DNA from: a virus
IMG/VR virus record: IMGVR_UViG_3300036790_000196
Location: 1-64,000 of that record
DNA length: 64,000 nucleotides
Direction: 5' to 3' (one strand)
Shown piece by piece: positions 39,547 through 49,723 of this stretch (positions within the stretch are counted from its first letter, which is position 1; every line of letters starts with the position of its first letter). The translations under genes and the position numbers were made by a program. The notes under the pieces are model-generated. The model saw only the letters and a list, made by a program, of their open reading frames with translations. It did no database searches and was not told where the DNA came from.

Positions 39547-41796
39547 TCATGCCGCCTGCGCCCCCGCCGACAGCGCTCCGGCAGGCTTTGCCGCCTGCGT
39601 CATCTGCGCCGGGGCGACGCCGTTGCCGACGTTGCCGATGTCGCTCCCGCCCGCTGGCTGCTCTCCCGGGGGCGCGGACGGGGCCTGCTGCGGCACGATC
39701 ACCTCGTCGGCGTTCGCCTGCGGGTCCAGGATGCGAAGCTGCCTGCGGTAGAGGCTGCACAGGATGACCTGCAAGTTGGGCGGGTTGGTGTAGTAGTCCT
39801 TCACGAGCGCGACCGCCTGCGAGGATAGCTGGAGAATCTGCTGGTTCCTGTGCGTCGTTAGCTCGATGTCGCAGCGGAGGCGAAGGCCCCGAACGTCGTC
39901 CGCCGTCATCATGTCCACCCCGTCCGTCTCGCCCTCGCAGAAGATGCGGAACTCGTCGGGGTCAAGGTTCGCAAGGACGACGCTGATCTCGCGGTTGAGT
40001 ATCCCCGTGAGCGGGTCGGTCAGGTCCTCGAGTATCGGCATGAACAGCTCGTCGCCCGACTGCTCGATCTGCATGATCCCCGTCGCCAGCTTGGCCGACT
40101 GCATCCCGGCCGCCTGATTGTCGTTCGCGTTCGTGACGCCGCTCTCATTCATCGCAAGCTGCATGAAGTACTGGATCATCGTGTGGAGCGCCTCGAACTT
40201 GGTGTCGTTCAGATAGACGACCTCCACGCAGTCCTCGGCCTTCATGTTCTGCTTCTTCGTGTACGTCCCGCCGAAGTTCATCTTGAGCGAGGGGTCGCGG
40301 TCGCCCTCCAGCGTGTTCTTTGGGCTCCAGAAAAGGACGTAGCCCGCGCGGCTCTGGGAGAAGTTCCAGCGGTTCACCATGAGATCCACGATGGTCTGGT
40401 AGCAGTCGAAGTACTCCATGATCCCCTGCCCGTACCAGCGGCCCTCGATGGGCTTGATCCTCACGATCTCGATGGGGCGAAGGCCGTCGGTCGTCACGTT
40501 CGCAACGTGGTCGTAGAAGATGGGCTTCTGGGAAGCCCTGTCCGCGATCAGCATGATGTTCTCCGCGATCCCGTCGCCGTTCGCGTCCCACCAGAGGTAG
40601 AACTCGATGAACTCCGCGACGGGCCCGGGACCGCCGCCGGGGGTGGCCGGGAGCGGCGTCATGGACTCCAGCGGGCGGATGGCAAGGTCCACCGCGGCCT
40701 TGGGCTCCTGGCTGTTCTGGTCCAGCGTGCGAAGGAGCGCGATCATCTTGTGCGTCGCGCTGGCGCGGCCCTGCGGGTTGTCGTCCACCATCCCGCGCTT
40801 CACGATCAAATCCACGAACTCGGCCACCTGCTTGTCGTAGATATGGTAGCAGGTGTCGGCCTCCTGCACGCTTGCCGCCGTCTGGGGGAGGCCAAAGTCC
40901 TTGTAGTAGATGGGCTCGCTTACCGCGCCCTCGAACAGCACCTGCCTGCGGGTGAGGGGCACCTTCTGGTAAACCGGCGCGTCCGGCTGCGGGGTCACGC
41001 CGTCGGAAGCCAATACCTTCGTGCCAAGCCCGTCCTCCTTGTCCTGCCACTTGGCGTCCTCCGTGATGGTGTTGCCCTTCTGGTCGCGCATCGGCGTCAC
41101 CTTTCCGGGCTCGCTGTTGACATCCACCAGCACGCGGGCCTCGGTGTCGAATATCTGGTCGCGCACCACGTAGGTCGTCTTGACCGCGCACTCGCCAAGG
41201 ATGAGCGCCTGCGTGATGGCGCGGCCCATGTTGACCTTCGTCTTTCCCTCCTTGGCCTTCATGCGGCAGTAGCGCTCGATGAGGTCAATCTGCGCGTCCT
41301 CCAGCGGGTCGGCCTGCCCCGGCCACGGCTCGGCGGAAAACCACGGGTCGCTCCCAAAGAGCGCCTTCTTGGCGCGCGCTATCATCTGGGCGCAGATGCG
41401 CCGTGACAGGGGGACCGCGATGTTGGACGACATGAAGATGTTCTCGACGCCCATCGTGTAGGGGCGCCATGACACGTCGTTCATGAAGGTGGCGTCGAAG
41501 CGGCTCCTTTTCCCGAGGAACGTCATCGCCGGGAGAAGCCCCTGCGCCGCCGCCTGAAGGTTCGGCGTCGGCTGGAGGTTGGCCCACCACGTCGGTTGCA
41601 GCGTCTGGTCGCGGCCGAGTTCGTTGCTGATGTCCTTGAAGCGCCGGAACGCATGGTCCAGCATCTGCGTCTCCTGCTCCCGGGTGAGCTTCAGCCCCCC
41701 CTGGAACGGCACCTGCGGCTCCTTCTGGTCGGAGGGTGGCATCGGCCCTGCCGCCTTCGCGGCGTCGTGGATGAAGTCTGCGGTTGGGGAATCCAT
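39547..41796 (-). CDS. Portal protein
   Basis: A 749-residue protein. Typical portal features are a helical N-terminal part, a central EFIEFYLWWDANGDGIAENI segment, WYGQGIMEYFDCYQTIVDLM and NRWNFSQSRAG, and a Gln/Ala/Pro-rich tail. Its size and its place between the terminase group and the head genes fit a podovirus portal, through which DNA is packaged. The start follows the TAA of the giant gene by one base (TAATATG). Confidence 0.75.
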   Translation of the reverse strand: MDSPTADFIHDAAKAAGPMPPSDQKEPQVPFQGGLKLTREQETQMLDHAFRRFKDISNELGRDQTLQPTWWANLQPTPNLQAAAQGLLPAMTFLGKRSRFDATFMNDVSWRPYTMGVENIFMSSNIAVPLSRRICAQMIARAKKALFGSDPWFSAEPWPGQADPLEDAQIDLIERYCRMKAKEGKTKVNMGRAITQALILGECAVKTTYVVRDQIFDTEARVLVDVNSEPGKVTPMRDQKGNTITEDAKWQDKEDGLGTKVLASDGVTPQPDAPVYQKVPLTRRQVLFEGAVSEPIYYKDFGLPQTAASVQEADTCYHIYDKQVAEFVDLIVKRGMVDDNPQGRASATHKMIALLRTLDQNSQEPKAAVDLAIRPLESMTPLPATPGGGPGPVAEFIEFYLWWDANGDGIAENIMLIADRASQKPIFYDHVANVTTDGLRPIEIVRIKPIEGRWYGQGIMEYFDCYQTIVDLMVNRWNFSQSRAGYVLFWSPKNTLEGDRDPSLKMNFGGTYTKKQNMKAEDCVEVVYLNDTKFEALHTMIQYFMQLAMNESGVTNANDNQAAGMQSAKLATGIMQIEQSGDELFMPILEDLTDPLTGILNREISVVLANLDPDEFRIFCEGETDGVDMMTADDVRGLRLRCDIELTTHRNQQILQLSSQAVALVKDYYTNPPNLQVILCSLYRRQLRILDPQANADEVIVPQQAPSAPPGEQPAGGSDIGNVGNGVAPAQMTQAAKPAGALSAGAQAA

Positions 41797-41797
41797 A

Positions 41798-44700
41798 TTA
41801 GTGTACGCCCGCCATGCGGCCTATCTGCTCCCTCACCTTTTTCCTCTCCGTCTCCTCGACCCGGCGAACCTCGTTCTGCACGGCGGCGTCCGTCTTTCCG
41901 TAGAAGCCGGGACGCAGGGCGTCAAGCCGCGCCTTTATGAGGCGACCGCTCACGGTCTTGTAGAAGTTGAACTCCTTGTCGGTCATCGTCCGGTTGCCGA
42001 GCTTCGTCTGGCGCTCCGGCTCGGAGGGCGCGATGTTGCGGTCACTGAGGGCTTTTCGCAGCGGGTCGGCCTTCTGGGCAGAGGCGATGCGCTGCTCCGG
42101 GGAGTAGGTCACGGCGTCGCCGAGGGCGTCGGTTCGGACGGGGAGAGTCCTGCGAAGGAACGGCACCTGCGCCTTGGCGATGTCCTTCATGGACGACGCC
42201 TCGCGCTCGCGGGGGTCGAGCGCCTGATCTATCTGCCGGACCGCCGAAGGGACGACCGTAGAGGAGCCGGTTGCGGCGAGGAAGCGCCCCATCTTGGCAG
42301 CCCCGGTCTTGCCGCTCGCTATCTCGGCCAGGTTGGAAAGCCCCTCCAGCATGGGGGTGTCGACGAAGGATTTGCCAATGCCCGCAACGGCGTCCGCGAC
42401 TTTATTTCCCAGCAGCAGCTGGTCGGGGGTTTTCTCGTAGCGCAGCGCATCTGCCACATTGCCGACGATAGCCATCGGGACGGCGAGCGGAGTGTACATG
42501 CTGTTGAACCATCTCCCGTCCACGCGGAATGAGTGCGGCCTTTTACCCTGTTGCTGCAGCTCGACCCTGTGCGCCATGTCCACCGGCCCGTTTCCTGTTA
42601 TGTCAAAGCCCGTGTCGTCGCCCTTTTTCTTTGAGAGAGCTGCGTGGAGGGTCACACCCATCAGGAGGCTTCCTGCCGCCGCCTTCACCAGCAACCGATT
42701 CCTCTCGTCGGCGTCGGGCATGGAATGAACCCCCTCGGCATCCCGAGTGCCAGCCAAGGCCCGCTTTGCCCCGTATCCAGCCCAATTAACCGACTCGTTG
42801 AGCAGGTTCGTAGGGACCTTCATGAAAGGCAGGAAAGGCTTCAGGATGGGGACGCCTGCGACCTTAACCCTGTTATCCACCCCGTCCTTGATCCAGCGGT
42901 ACATGACACCCATGAGGCCAGTCGGCTCATTGGCATAGACGCTTTCCCTCGAGAACCTGTCGGCAGACGCTGCTGCAGCAGCGCCCTCCGGCGAGGACAA
43001 ACGGTGCTCCTGCATGAGTTGGGCCACGCGGAGCCCCGCGTCGGCACCCTTGAAGCCCTCGCCTTCAGCCTGCTCCTTGAAGCCGTCAAATTGCTCCCGG
43101 GTGATCCCAAGCGTCTCCTTTACCTTGCTGTCAAGGTCCTTGCCCGAGTAGTCGCCCTCCAGAAGCTTCGTCGCCGCGAGGCGGGCATAGGCTTCGCGGG
43201 CCGGGACGGCGAACATCGCCTCCAGCGCCCGGAAGGTGCGCGGCACGTACTTCATGACGCCGGGGTACACCGCGGCCTTTCCCGTGAGATCCTCCAGGTC
43301 GGACATGCGGCGCGGGTCCGGGCTCTTTGCCGTCACGTCGCCCCCCTTGGCCGCGTCGAAGTCGATTGACCCACGCCCGGACTTCATGACGGACGCGGCC
43401 CGCTCCAGCCCCTCTGGCACGCCCGAGAGCCAGCCCTTCAGGAGTTCCGGGGCCTTCGCCGGGTTGGCCGTGATCGCAGCCCCCATCTGCCCGATGCCGT
43501 TCGTGATGTCGCCAAGCGCCTTCACCGGCACCGTTAGCCCGGACAGCATGTTGGCGTACCAGAGGCTTGTGCCGGTGCGAATCGCCTTCGACAGGGTTCC
43601 GGGGTCGCGGGCCTTGTGGAGTTCCGTGGCGAGGTCCAATGTCGCCCTTGCGCGCGAGGCCACATCCGGCGCACGTTCCACGGAGTCGGCGAGGTCGCCT
43701 ATCTTTTGAACCTGCTCCGGCGTGGCCTGCGGCAAATGGAGTTCCTGCACCACGGCGTCGTGGACGTCGGCGCGGGTCATGGCACCAAGATTGGAGAGCG
43801 TCTTGGCCTTCTGGACGGCGGAGAACACCTGCTTCGCCCGCGTGCTGTTGGTGAACTTCTCCTTCAGCCTTTCCAGCGCCTTCTCGCGTTCCTGTGCGTA
43901 GATTTCCTTCGCGCGGTCGGTCAGGTCGCTGGCAAGCCGCGTCGCATCGGCCCCGCTTATCCCTGCGTCCTTCACGAGGGCGTCCGCGATGTCGCCCGCC
44001 TTGATGTCGGTCTTCGTGATGTGCTGGCGGGCAATGTCCGCCGCCTTGTCGCCCATCGCGTCATGCGCGGTCTTGATCGCCTTCGTCAGCAGGCGGTCGC
44101 TCCACGGGCGCAGTTCCAGGTTGGAAAGCTGGGTGTCAACGAGGTCAACCGGAGGTGAGCCTTCCCCGTACTTCTTCGCCATTTCGTCGCGGACGGTCGT
44201 CAGCACTTGACCGTAACGCTCACGGTTGTCCATCGCCTCCTTCATGACCTCCATCGCGGTCGGGGGCGGCTTGCCTTCGGGCCTCTCGGGGAGCAGCCCC
44301 TTGAAGCGACCCTTCATTTCCGCGATGATCCGGTCGGCGAACTCCTTCAGCGGAGCCTGCTCCTTCGGGGGCTCGGCGCTGGAATCGACCAGCTTTATCA
44401 TCTGCGCCGCTGCGTCCTCGCGGTACTTCTGCCAAGCGGACTTGCCGACCTTGAGTTTCCGCAGGCTCTTTCGCATCTCGTCCGATGCCTTGTCGATCGC
44501 GTCCTCCTTGGCCTTCTCAACGGCGTCGCTCGCCTCGTCCAGCGCCTTCTTGCCGTCGTTGCCGAGCTTCCTCTCCTGAGCCTCGGAAACGTCTGACAAG
44601 TGCTGGTCAACGGCGTGGCCGCGCTCCGACTTGCCGATTTGCTGGAACATGGAGATTCCCTGACCGACCTCCGTCGCCTGCGGGGCCTTGACGGTCGAGA

Positions 44701-47700
44701 GCGCCTGACGTGCTCGAAGGGCCGCAGCCTTTTCAGCCGGCGTCTTGGCATCGAAGAACTTCTGGTCCGCCGCCTGCGCGAGCTTCACGTAGATGGCGGT
44801 CTTGACCGGCTCCGGCACGCCGTTGTCGGCCTTGGAGGTGGAGAGACGCAGGGCCTCGTCCGGTCCCTTGGCGTCGATGATGGCCTGCGCGCTGTCGAGG
44901 TCCGGCTGCTGCCCGCGCCTCTGGTAAACCTGCCGCACGATGTCCTCGTTCGCCGTCCGCTCCGTGTCCGGCAGGCTGCGGTAGTAGTTGCCCTTGCCGG
45001 GGGCCTTCTCCGGCTTCTGCGCCTGCGCCGCCTCCTCCGGCGCGTGCTTCATGATCGCGTCGTGCAGGTCTTGCAGGTGCGGGCGAATCTTATCGCCAAA
45101 CTCCTTCACCATCTCGGCGCTCCACTTGGCGAAGTCGCGGACGCCGCGCTCGGCTATTGCGACGCCCTTGACGGCGATGGCTGCGTACTCTTGGGGCGTG
45201 CCGAGGCCGAGATTGCGCGCCTTCTTGCCGATGTCCTTGATTACGCTATCCGCCCACGCCTCGGCCTTGGAGCCTGAGACTACGCCCTTCTCCGGAGTGG
45301 TGACTCCAGCGGCCGGCAATCCGGGTCCTGGCAGCTCGCCTCGATCCCGAACTCCACCAGATCCCCCGGACCCGATTTCCTTTGGGGACAGGGTGATTGG
45401 GGATTCGCCATCCTTTTTCCGCTTGGCGTTGATAATGGACTCAGCCTCGCTGATCCGATCAAGCGCCCCCTGATGGTACTCACCTTCCTTGACATCACGG
45501 AAAGGTAGCACGGCAGGCGAAGAAACGTCAATACCCTTCGGGAGTCCCCAACTGGAGCCCTCGGCCTTCGCTGCCACATTAGCAGTCTTGGACGGGGTTG
45601 TGACTTCCGGCTCGACCTTGTGCTCCGCCAGTTCCTCTGGCGTCAGTTTCGGGATTGCCTTGGTCGGGATTGTCGGGGGCCGCAGTTCCGCGCCGCCAAA
45701 CTTCCGGTCGATCTTCTTCTGAAACGCCTCCAGCGCCTCCTTGACTTTCGGTACACGGAAAGTCCCGTCGCCCGGAACGTCGATTGTTACGGTGGCGGGG
45801 TATTTGTCGTAGAAAGCCTTCTGCGCCGCGTCCTTGTCGGCCAGCGTCTTTGCGCGTTCACCCGCCTTGCCTGCCTCGGCCAAGTCCTTCTCGAAATCGG
45901 GCGCGCTTGGTGCGTCCTTCAACGCCTCCGTGATTGCGTCCCCGATGAACGCCTTCTGCGCCTTGATCTGCTTCGGGGTGGCCAGTTTCGAGACGGCGGC
46001 CTCCGCGTGGGGCGTCGGCGTGATCTTCGTATCCTTGCCGTCCTTCTCCACGACCGCGTGCGGCTGCTCCTCCGCAGGGCGCGTCTCCTTCGGACCCTCG
46101 CCGGTCTTGGCCTTCTCGAAGGCACTGACTTCGGGGAGCAGTTTGCGGACGGGCGCGTCCAGTTGCGTGACGGGAATGTTATCCACGCCGTCCGTCTTGT
46201 CGGCCATCCACTGATGGTGCCCGTCCACGATGTAGCCGTCCTTGGAGACGAGGATCTTCCGGTCGCTCCCCTTGTGCTCACGGGCCGCCTGCACCTTCTC
46301 GGGCGAGAACTCGGCCTGCGTGGGCTTCAGGTCGGCGACCTTCATCATGCGGTTCTTGGAAGCGATGCCCTTCTCCTTGAGGGATTCGACCAGCGCGGGG
46401 CGGTCCTCGCTCTTTACCTGCGGCATCTCGCCCCTCGGCACGTCCAAGGACTTCTCGCTTGCGGGGAACTTCTGCCAGGTGGGCTCGCCTTTCGCAGGCG
46501 TCAGCCCTTCGCCGACGGCTCCGCTGTCACCCCCGGCGGGTGCGCCGGCCCCGGCGGGTTCTGCGGGACGCTCTGCACCTCGTGCATCTGCCGGTGCATT
46601 TGGAACATCCTCTCGTGGTGCGCCGCCTCGTTCCGGTGATACGCCGCCCTCTCGTGGTGCTCCTTCATCCGGCTGTGGTGCGACATTTCCGCGAGGTGGT
46701 TCGGCCTCGACGGCGGCTGCTCCTCCACTGTCCGCTTGTCGAACAGCTTGCGGGTTTTTCGGCTCACCTTGGGGGGCGGCGCCTCGGGCGTTGTCCCCGC
46801 TTTCGCTAGGGCGCTGAACAGTTTCTTGGGCATTGGTTGGTTCTCCTTGTTTGGCCGCCTCGTCGGTCGGCAGTTTGCTGACGTCGATTCCCTGCTTCTC
46901 TAATTCGCTGCGGGTCACGGTGACGCCGCGGGGCTCGCCGGGGAGCGTGACCTGCCAGTGGTCCTCCGGCTGGCCCACGCCCTTCAGCACAGGCTCCTTC
47001 TTGCCGAGGTACGTCACCTTGGCGTCTGGGGGAAGGGAGCCTTTGGCGGCTGCGGCAGGTTTCGCGGCCTCTGCCGGTTTCGTGGCCTCCGCAGGCTTCA
47101 TGCCCTCCTTGAGGATTTCGGCACGAAGGTCGTCCTCCATCTGCGGGGCGTGGGCTTCGGGCTCCGCCGTCCCCGGAGGCGCTTCCTTTGGCGGCGGACC
47201 CTTCGGCGGGGGCGCGGCAGGCTGCGGGGCGGGCTCGGTCGCGGGAGGGGCCTCGGCGGGGGCTTCCGGTGCCTCAACCGGCCCCGCGTGCGGTTCGCCC
47301 TTTGCGAGTCCCTTCGTTCCGTGCGCCGCTGCCGCCGTCATGGCTGCGGAGAGGATGGCCCCGGCGATGGCCTTCGCCTTGTCGGCGCGGGTCGCCTTGG
47401 GGTCATGAAGGGCAGCGTAGGCCGCCTGCGTCTGCTTGAGCGTGTCATGCGCCCCCTCTGCCGTGAAGCCTGCCAGAGCGCCCACCTGCGCGCCCTTTGC
47501 GACCATGGCTAGGCGTGTTCCCGCCGCAAGGTCGCCGACTATGCCAGCACCCCCCGTTGCCGCCATGAGGGCGACGTTGGCGGGCGATGTGAGCCCTGCC
47601 GCGAACTCGCTGGCTGCGTTTGCGATGCCGGGGACGGCCCCCGTGCCATGGGCTTTCGGGATCGTGTAAAGCGCGCCAGTCGTCCCTGCGGACTCGCTGC

Positions 47701-49381
47701 CGATGAGAGGCTTAGGTGATGGGGTCTTTGCATTCGCCTGCATCAAAGCCTCCAGTAATGTCCCGGGCCTCCGGCCCTGCTGCGTCTGCGCCCAGCGGTC
47801 CACGAGGGGCCCGGGGGCCGGCGGAGGGCTGGGCGTTCCTGTCTGCGTTGGAGGCGGGGCGGCAGGAGTGCCCGGCGCGGGAGCAGGGCTGGAACCGGGG
47901 GCGGGCGGCGCTCCACCTGCTGCGGGACCGGCCGGCGGAGGCTCTCCGGGCGGGGGCGTTCCGGGAAGTGCGGGGGCAACCGGCGGGTTCGCCTGCCGCT
48001 GCTGCGCACGCTGCGCGGACATGGCGACACCGGAGGCGGCGCCGCTTGCGTGGTTCGCCTGCGCTATCTGAAGTTGCTGGAGAATCGGGTCCTTCGCGGG
48101 GTCGCCGCCTGCGTTCGTGATCGCCGCCGCTCGCTGGTCGATCGCGTGCTGATAGGCCCCGTGCCTGAAAAGGTCCTGATAGATGGCGTACTGGAGCTTG
48201 GCCTCGGCGTTCGTCTCATAGAGATGGCCGCCCTTCTTCAGCGACGCCGTGAGCGCCTGCCTCTCATTCTCGATGGCTGCCTGCTGCCTTTGCAGCATGG
48301 TAAGCTGCGCCTGCGCTTTATCGGCCTTGGCTGACGGGATCGCGCCGATGCTGGTTCCGAGGATGCCGTTGTCCGTCTCGTTGAGATTCGGGTCGGCCTC
48401 GGCTGCCATCTTCGCCGTCGAAAGCTGGTCGCTCTGGCTTTGCAGGTCGGTGAGGCGTTGGTTCGCCTGCTCCTTGGCGTCCTCCGTCTTGCCCACGACC
48501 ACGGCCATGCCGGAAAGCGCCTCGTTCCACTGGTTCTTGTGGACGTTCTTAAGCGTCTCCCTGGCGGCCTTCGCCGTCTGGTAGTCGGGGCTCTTGGCCA
48601 AATCCGCCGCGTCGCCCGCGGTATGCGTGGTTCCGTCCGATGTGGTGTAATAGAGATTCGTGTCGTTGGCATCACCCGAGGAAAACAGCTTATATCCCCT
48701 GAACTGGCGCTGGCCGTACTGATCCCTTGACTCTTGCGCAGGCTTTCCGGTCTTGGGGTCCACGCTATCAGACCACGGCGTCTTGTCGTAGAGGGGCCGT
48801 CCCGTTCCGGGCTCGAGCACCGGCTGGATGTTGCCCTCGGGGTCGCGGAAGAACTTCTGTCCGTTCGCCCGCATGTCGTTTTCCCTCTGCGTCGCCGTCG
48901 CCACGCGCTGCTGCCTCTGCTGGAGGGCCTGCTGCCTCTCGGCTATCTGCGCCTGCCTCTGGGCAAGCGCGTCCTTCTGGTCCTGCGCCCGCTCCGCTGC
49001 GGCGTACCAGCTCTGCGGCGTGTCGGGCAGGTCGAAGCTGGTCTTGAACGGGTTGGCCTTGAAGAAGGCGTCGCTAAACTGCTTGTCCGCCGCGCCGTAG
49101 GCTTCCTTGTAGTGGTCCTCCGGCGATTGGACCTGCGGCGTGTCCGGTGTTCCGGGAGGGGGGAGTGGGCCGCCTGTGTAGTCTTTGGAGGGCTTCCCGT
49201 AGCCCGCTGCGGCGAAGCTCGCGTCGATGTCGGCCTGCGAACTGCCGGGGGCCTGCTGCGGACCTACCGGGACGCCGCCGCGAGGGGCCTGCGGCGCCTG
49301 CTGTGCGTCCTGCTCCTCGGGCTCCGCGACCGCTGCGGAAGCGCGCGCGTCGTTGTCGGGGTCGTCAGCCGGATCAGCCAT
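41798..49381 (-). CDS. Giant polyvalent protein (2527 aa) with ParB-like domain
   Basis: A 2527-residue protein, the largest here. The N-terminal 430 residues are Gln/Ala-rich and coiled. A Pro-rich linker (about 440-530) is followed by a hydrophobic Ala/Gly segment (about 580-700). At about 1035-1065, RKILVSKDGYIVDGHHQWMA is a ParB-like nuclease/ATPase-type motif. The last third includes WYANMLSGLTVPVKALGDIT, seen in 'large polyvalent protein' domains. Such proteins are packaged in virions and injected with DNA. Position next to portal fits. I see no RNA-polymerase motifs. An out-of-frame gene lies inside (46501-46833). Confidence 0.7.
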   Translation of the reverse strand: MADPADDPDNDARASAAVAEPEEQDAQQAPQAPRGGVPVGPQQAPGSSQADIDASFAAAGYGKPSKDYTGGPLPPPGTPDTPQVQSPEDHYKEAYGAADKQFSDAFFKANPFKTSFDLPDTPQSWYAAAERAQDQKDALAQRQAQIAERQQALQQRQQRVATATQRENDMRANGQKFFRDPEGNIQPVLEPGTGRPLYDKTPWSDSVDPKTGKPAQESRDQYGQRQFRGYKLFSSGDANDTNLYYTTSDGTTHTAGDAADLAKSPDYQTAKAARETLKNVHKNQWNEALSGMAVVVGKTEDAKEQANQRLTDLQSQSDQLSTAKMAAEADPNLNETDNGILGTSIGAIPSAKADKAQAQLTMLQRQQAAIENERQALTASLKKGGHLYETNAEAKLQYAIYQDLFRHGAYQHAIDQRAAAITNAGGDPAKDPILQQLQIAQANHASGAASGVAMSAQRAQQRQANPPVAPALPGTPPPGEPPPAGPAAGGAPPAPGSSPAPAPGTPAAPPPTQTGTPSPPPAPGPLVDRWAQTQQGRRPGTLLEALMQANAKTPSPKPLIGSESAGTTGALYTIPKAHGTGAVPGIANAASEFAAGLTSPANVALMAATGGAGIVGDLAAGTRLAMVAKGAQVGALAGFTAEGAHDTLKQTQAAYAALHDPKATRADKAKAIAGAILSAAMTAAAAHGTKGLAKGEPHAGPVEAPEAPAEAPPATEPAPQPAAPPPKGPPPKEAPPGTAEPEAHAPQMEDDLRAEILKEGMKPAEATKPAEAAKPAAAAKGSLPPDAKVTYLGKKEPVLKGVGQPEDHWQVTLPGEPRGVTVTRSELEKQGIDVSKLPTDEAAKQGEPTNAQETVQRPSESGDNARGAAPQGEPKNPQAVRQADSGGAAAVEAEPPRGNVAPQPDEGAPREGGVSPERGGAPREDVPNAPADARGAERPAEPAGAGAPAGGDSGAVGEGLTPAKGEPTWQKFPASEKSLDVPRGEMPQVKSEDRPALVESLKEKGIASKNRMMKVADLKPTQAEFSPEKVQAAREHKGSDRKILVSKDGYIVDGHHQWMADKTDGVDNIPVTQLDAPVRKLLPEVSAFEKAKTGEGPKETRPAEEQPHAVVEKDGKDTKITPTPHAEAAVSKLATPKQIKAQKAFIGDAITEALKDAPSAPDFEKDLAEAGKAGERAKTLADKDAAQKAFYDKYPATVTIDVPGDGTFRVPKVKEALEAFQKKIDRKFGGAELRPPTIPTKAIPKLTPEELAEHKVEPEVTTPSKTANVAAKAEGSSWGLPKGIDVSSPAVLPFRDVKEGEYHQGALDRISEAESIINAKRKKDGESPITLSPKEIGSGGSGGVRDRGELPGPGLPAAGVTTPEKGVVSGSKAEAWADSVIKDIGKKARNLGLGTPQEYAAIAVKGVAIAERGVRDFAKWSAEMVKEFGDKIRPHLQDLHDAIMKHAPEEAAQAQKPEKAPGKGNYYRSLPDTERTANEDIVRQVYQRRGQQPDLDSAQAIIDAKGPDEALRLSTSKADNGVPEPVKTAIYVKLAQAADQKFFDAKTPAEKAAALRARQALSTVKAPQATEVGQGISMFQQIGKSERGHAVDQHLSDVSEAQERKLGNDGKKALDEASDAVEKAKEDAIDKASDEMRKSLRKLKVGKSAWQKYREDAAAQMIKLVDSSAEPPKEQAPLKEFADRIIAEMKGRFKGLLPERPEGKPPPTAMEVMKEAMDNRERYGQVLTTVRDEMAKKYGEGSPPVDLVDTQLSNLELRPWSDRLLTKAIKTAHDAMGDKAADIARQHITKTDIKAGDIADALVKDAGISGADATRLASDLTDRAKEIYAQEREKALERLKEKFTNSTRAKQVFSAVQKAKTLSNLGAMTRADVHDAVVQELHLPQATPEQVQKIGDLADSVERAPDVASRARATLDLATELHKARDPGTLSKAIRTGTSLWYANMLSGLTVPVKALGDITNGIGQMGAAITANPAKAPELLKGWLSGVPEGLERAASVMKSGRGSIDFDAAKGGDVTAKSPDPRRMSDLEDLTGKAAVYPGVMKYVPRTFRALEAMFAVPAREAYARLAATKLLEGDYSGKDLDSKVKETLGITREQFDGFKEQAEGEGFKGADAGLRVAQLMQEHRLSSPEGAAAAASADRFSRESVYANEPTGLMGVMYRWIKDGVDNRVKVAGVPILKPFLPFMKVPTNLLNESVNWAGYGAKRALAGTRDAEGVHSMPDADERNRLLVKAAAGSLLMGVTLHAALSKKKGDDTGFDITGNGPVDMAHRVELQQQGKRPHSFRVDGRWFNSMYTPLAVPMAIVGNVADALRYEKTPDQLLLGNKVADAVAGIGKSFVDTPMLEGLSNLAEIASGKTGAAKMGRFLAATGSSTVVPSAVRQIDQALDPREREASSMKDIAKAQVPFLRRTLPVRTDALGDAVTYSPEQRIASAQKADPLRKALSDRNIAPSEPERQTKLGNRTMTDKEFNFYKTVSGRLIKARLDALRPGFYGKTDAAVQNEVRRVEETERKKVREQIGRMAGVH
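46501..46833 (-). CDS. Nested out-of-frame gene inside the polyvalent gene
   Basis: A 110-residue product from ATG 46833 to a stop at 46501, read in another frame of the same strand as the giant gene. AAGGAG lies nine bases upstream of the ATG. The product is His/Arg/Glu-rich and helical (MSHHSRMKEHHERAAYHRNE and HHERMFQMHRQMHEV), whereas the host frame there is low-complexity Ala/Pro/Gly/Glu. The His-rich helix resembles a small phage-associated family. It could be a capsid- or membrane-associated protein. Confidence 0.5.
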   Translation of the reverse strand: MPKKLFSALAKAGTTPEAPPPKVSRKTRKLFDKRTVEEQPPSRPNHLAEMSHHSRMKEHHERAAYHRNEAAHHERMFQMHRQMHEVQSVPQNPPGPAHPPGVTAEPSAKG

Positions 49382-49428
49382 GGCAGAAGCGCCTATGGCC
49401 CAAGGGCCTCAAAGTCAAATTCCTACCG

Positions 49429-49671
49429 CTAGACCGTGATCCACGAAAACCCATTCCACCAGACGAGATTAAGGAGCGAGCCGCCTCCGACGTAGGCGAG
49501 CCCCTGCCCTGAGCCCGGGGCGTAGGTGCCGTCGGTGACGAGCGTCGCCTTCAGGTTCCCCCCGGGTTGCGGGAGCGTCGCCAGCGTGAACCGCTCGATG
49601 TACGGGTAGGGATTGCCGGTGACGCCTGCGCTCGGCAAGGTTGCCTGAACCTCGATTCTTAGTTTGGCCAT
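49429..49671 (-). CDS. Small beta-rich protein (80 aa)
   Basis: An 80-residue protein from ATG 49671 (an upstream ATG at 49719 is possible). The sequence is beta-rich (AKLRIEVQATLPSAGVTGN, FTLATLPQPGGNLKATLV, then VWWNGFSWITV). It lies between terminase and the polyvalent gene, so a minor virion role is likely but unproven. Confidence 0.55.
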   Translation of the reverse strand: MAKLRIEVQATLPSAGVTGNPYPYIERFTLATLPQPGGNLKATLVTDGTYAPGSGQGLAYVGGGSLLNLVWWNGFSWITV

Positions 49672-49723
49672 GGGAGGAGTGGGTTGAGGCGTTGTAAGCG
49701 GGGGCGCCCACGCGGTCAAGTTG

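Noticed and set aside
41798-49381. Virion RNA polymerase identity for the giant protein
   Set aside because: No T7/N4-type polymerase motifs were found by eye; its composition is Ala/Pro/Glu-rich with a ParB-like motif.
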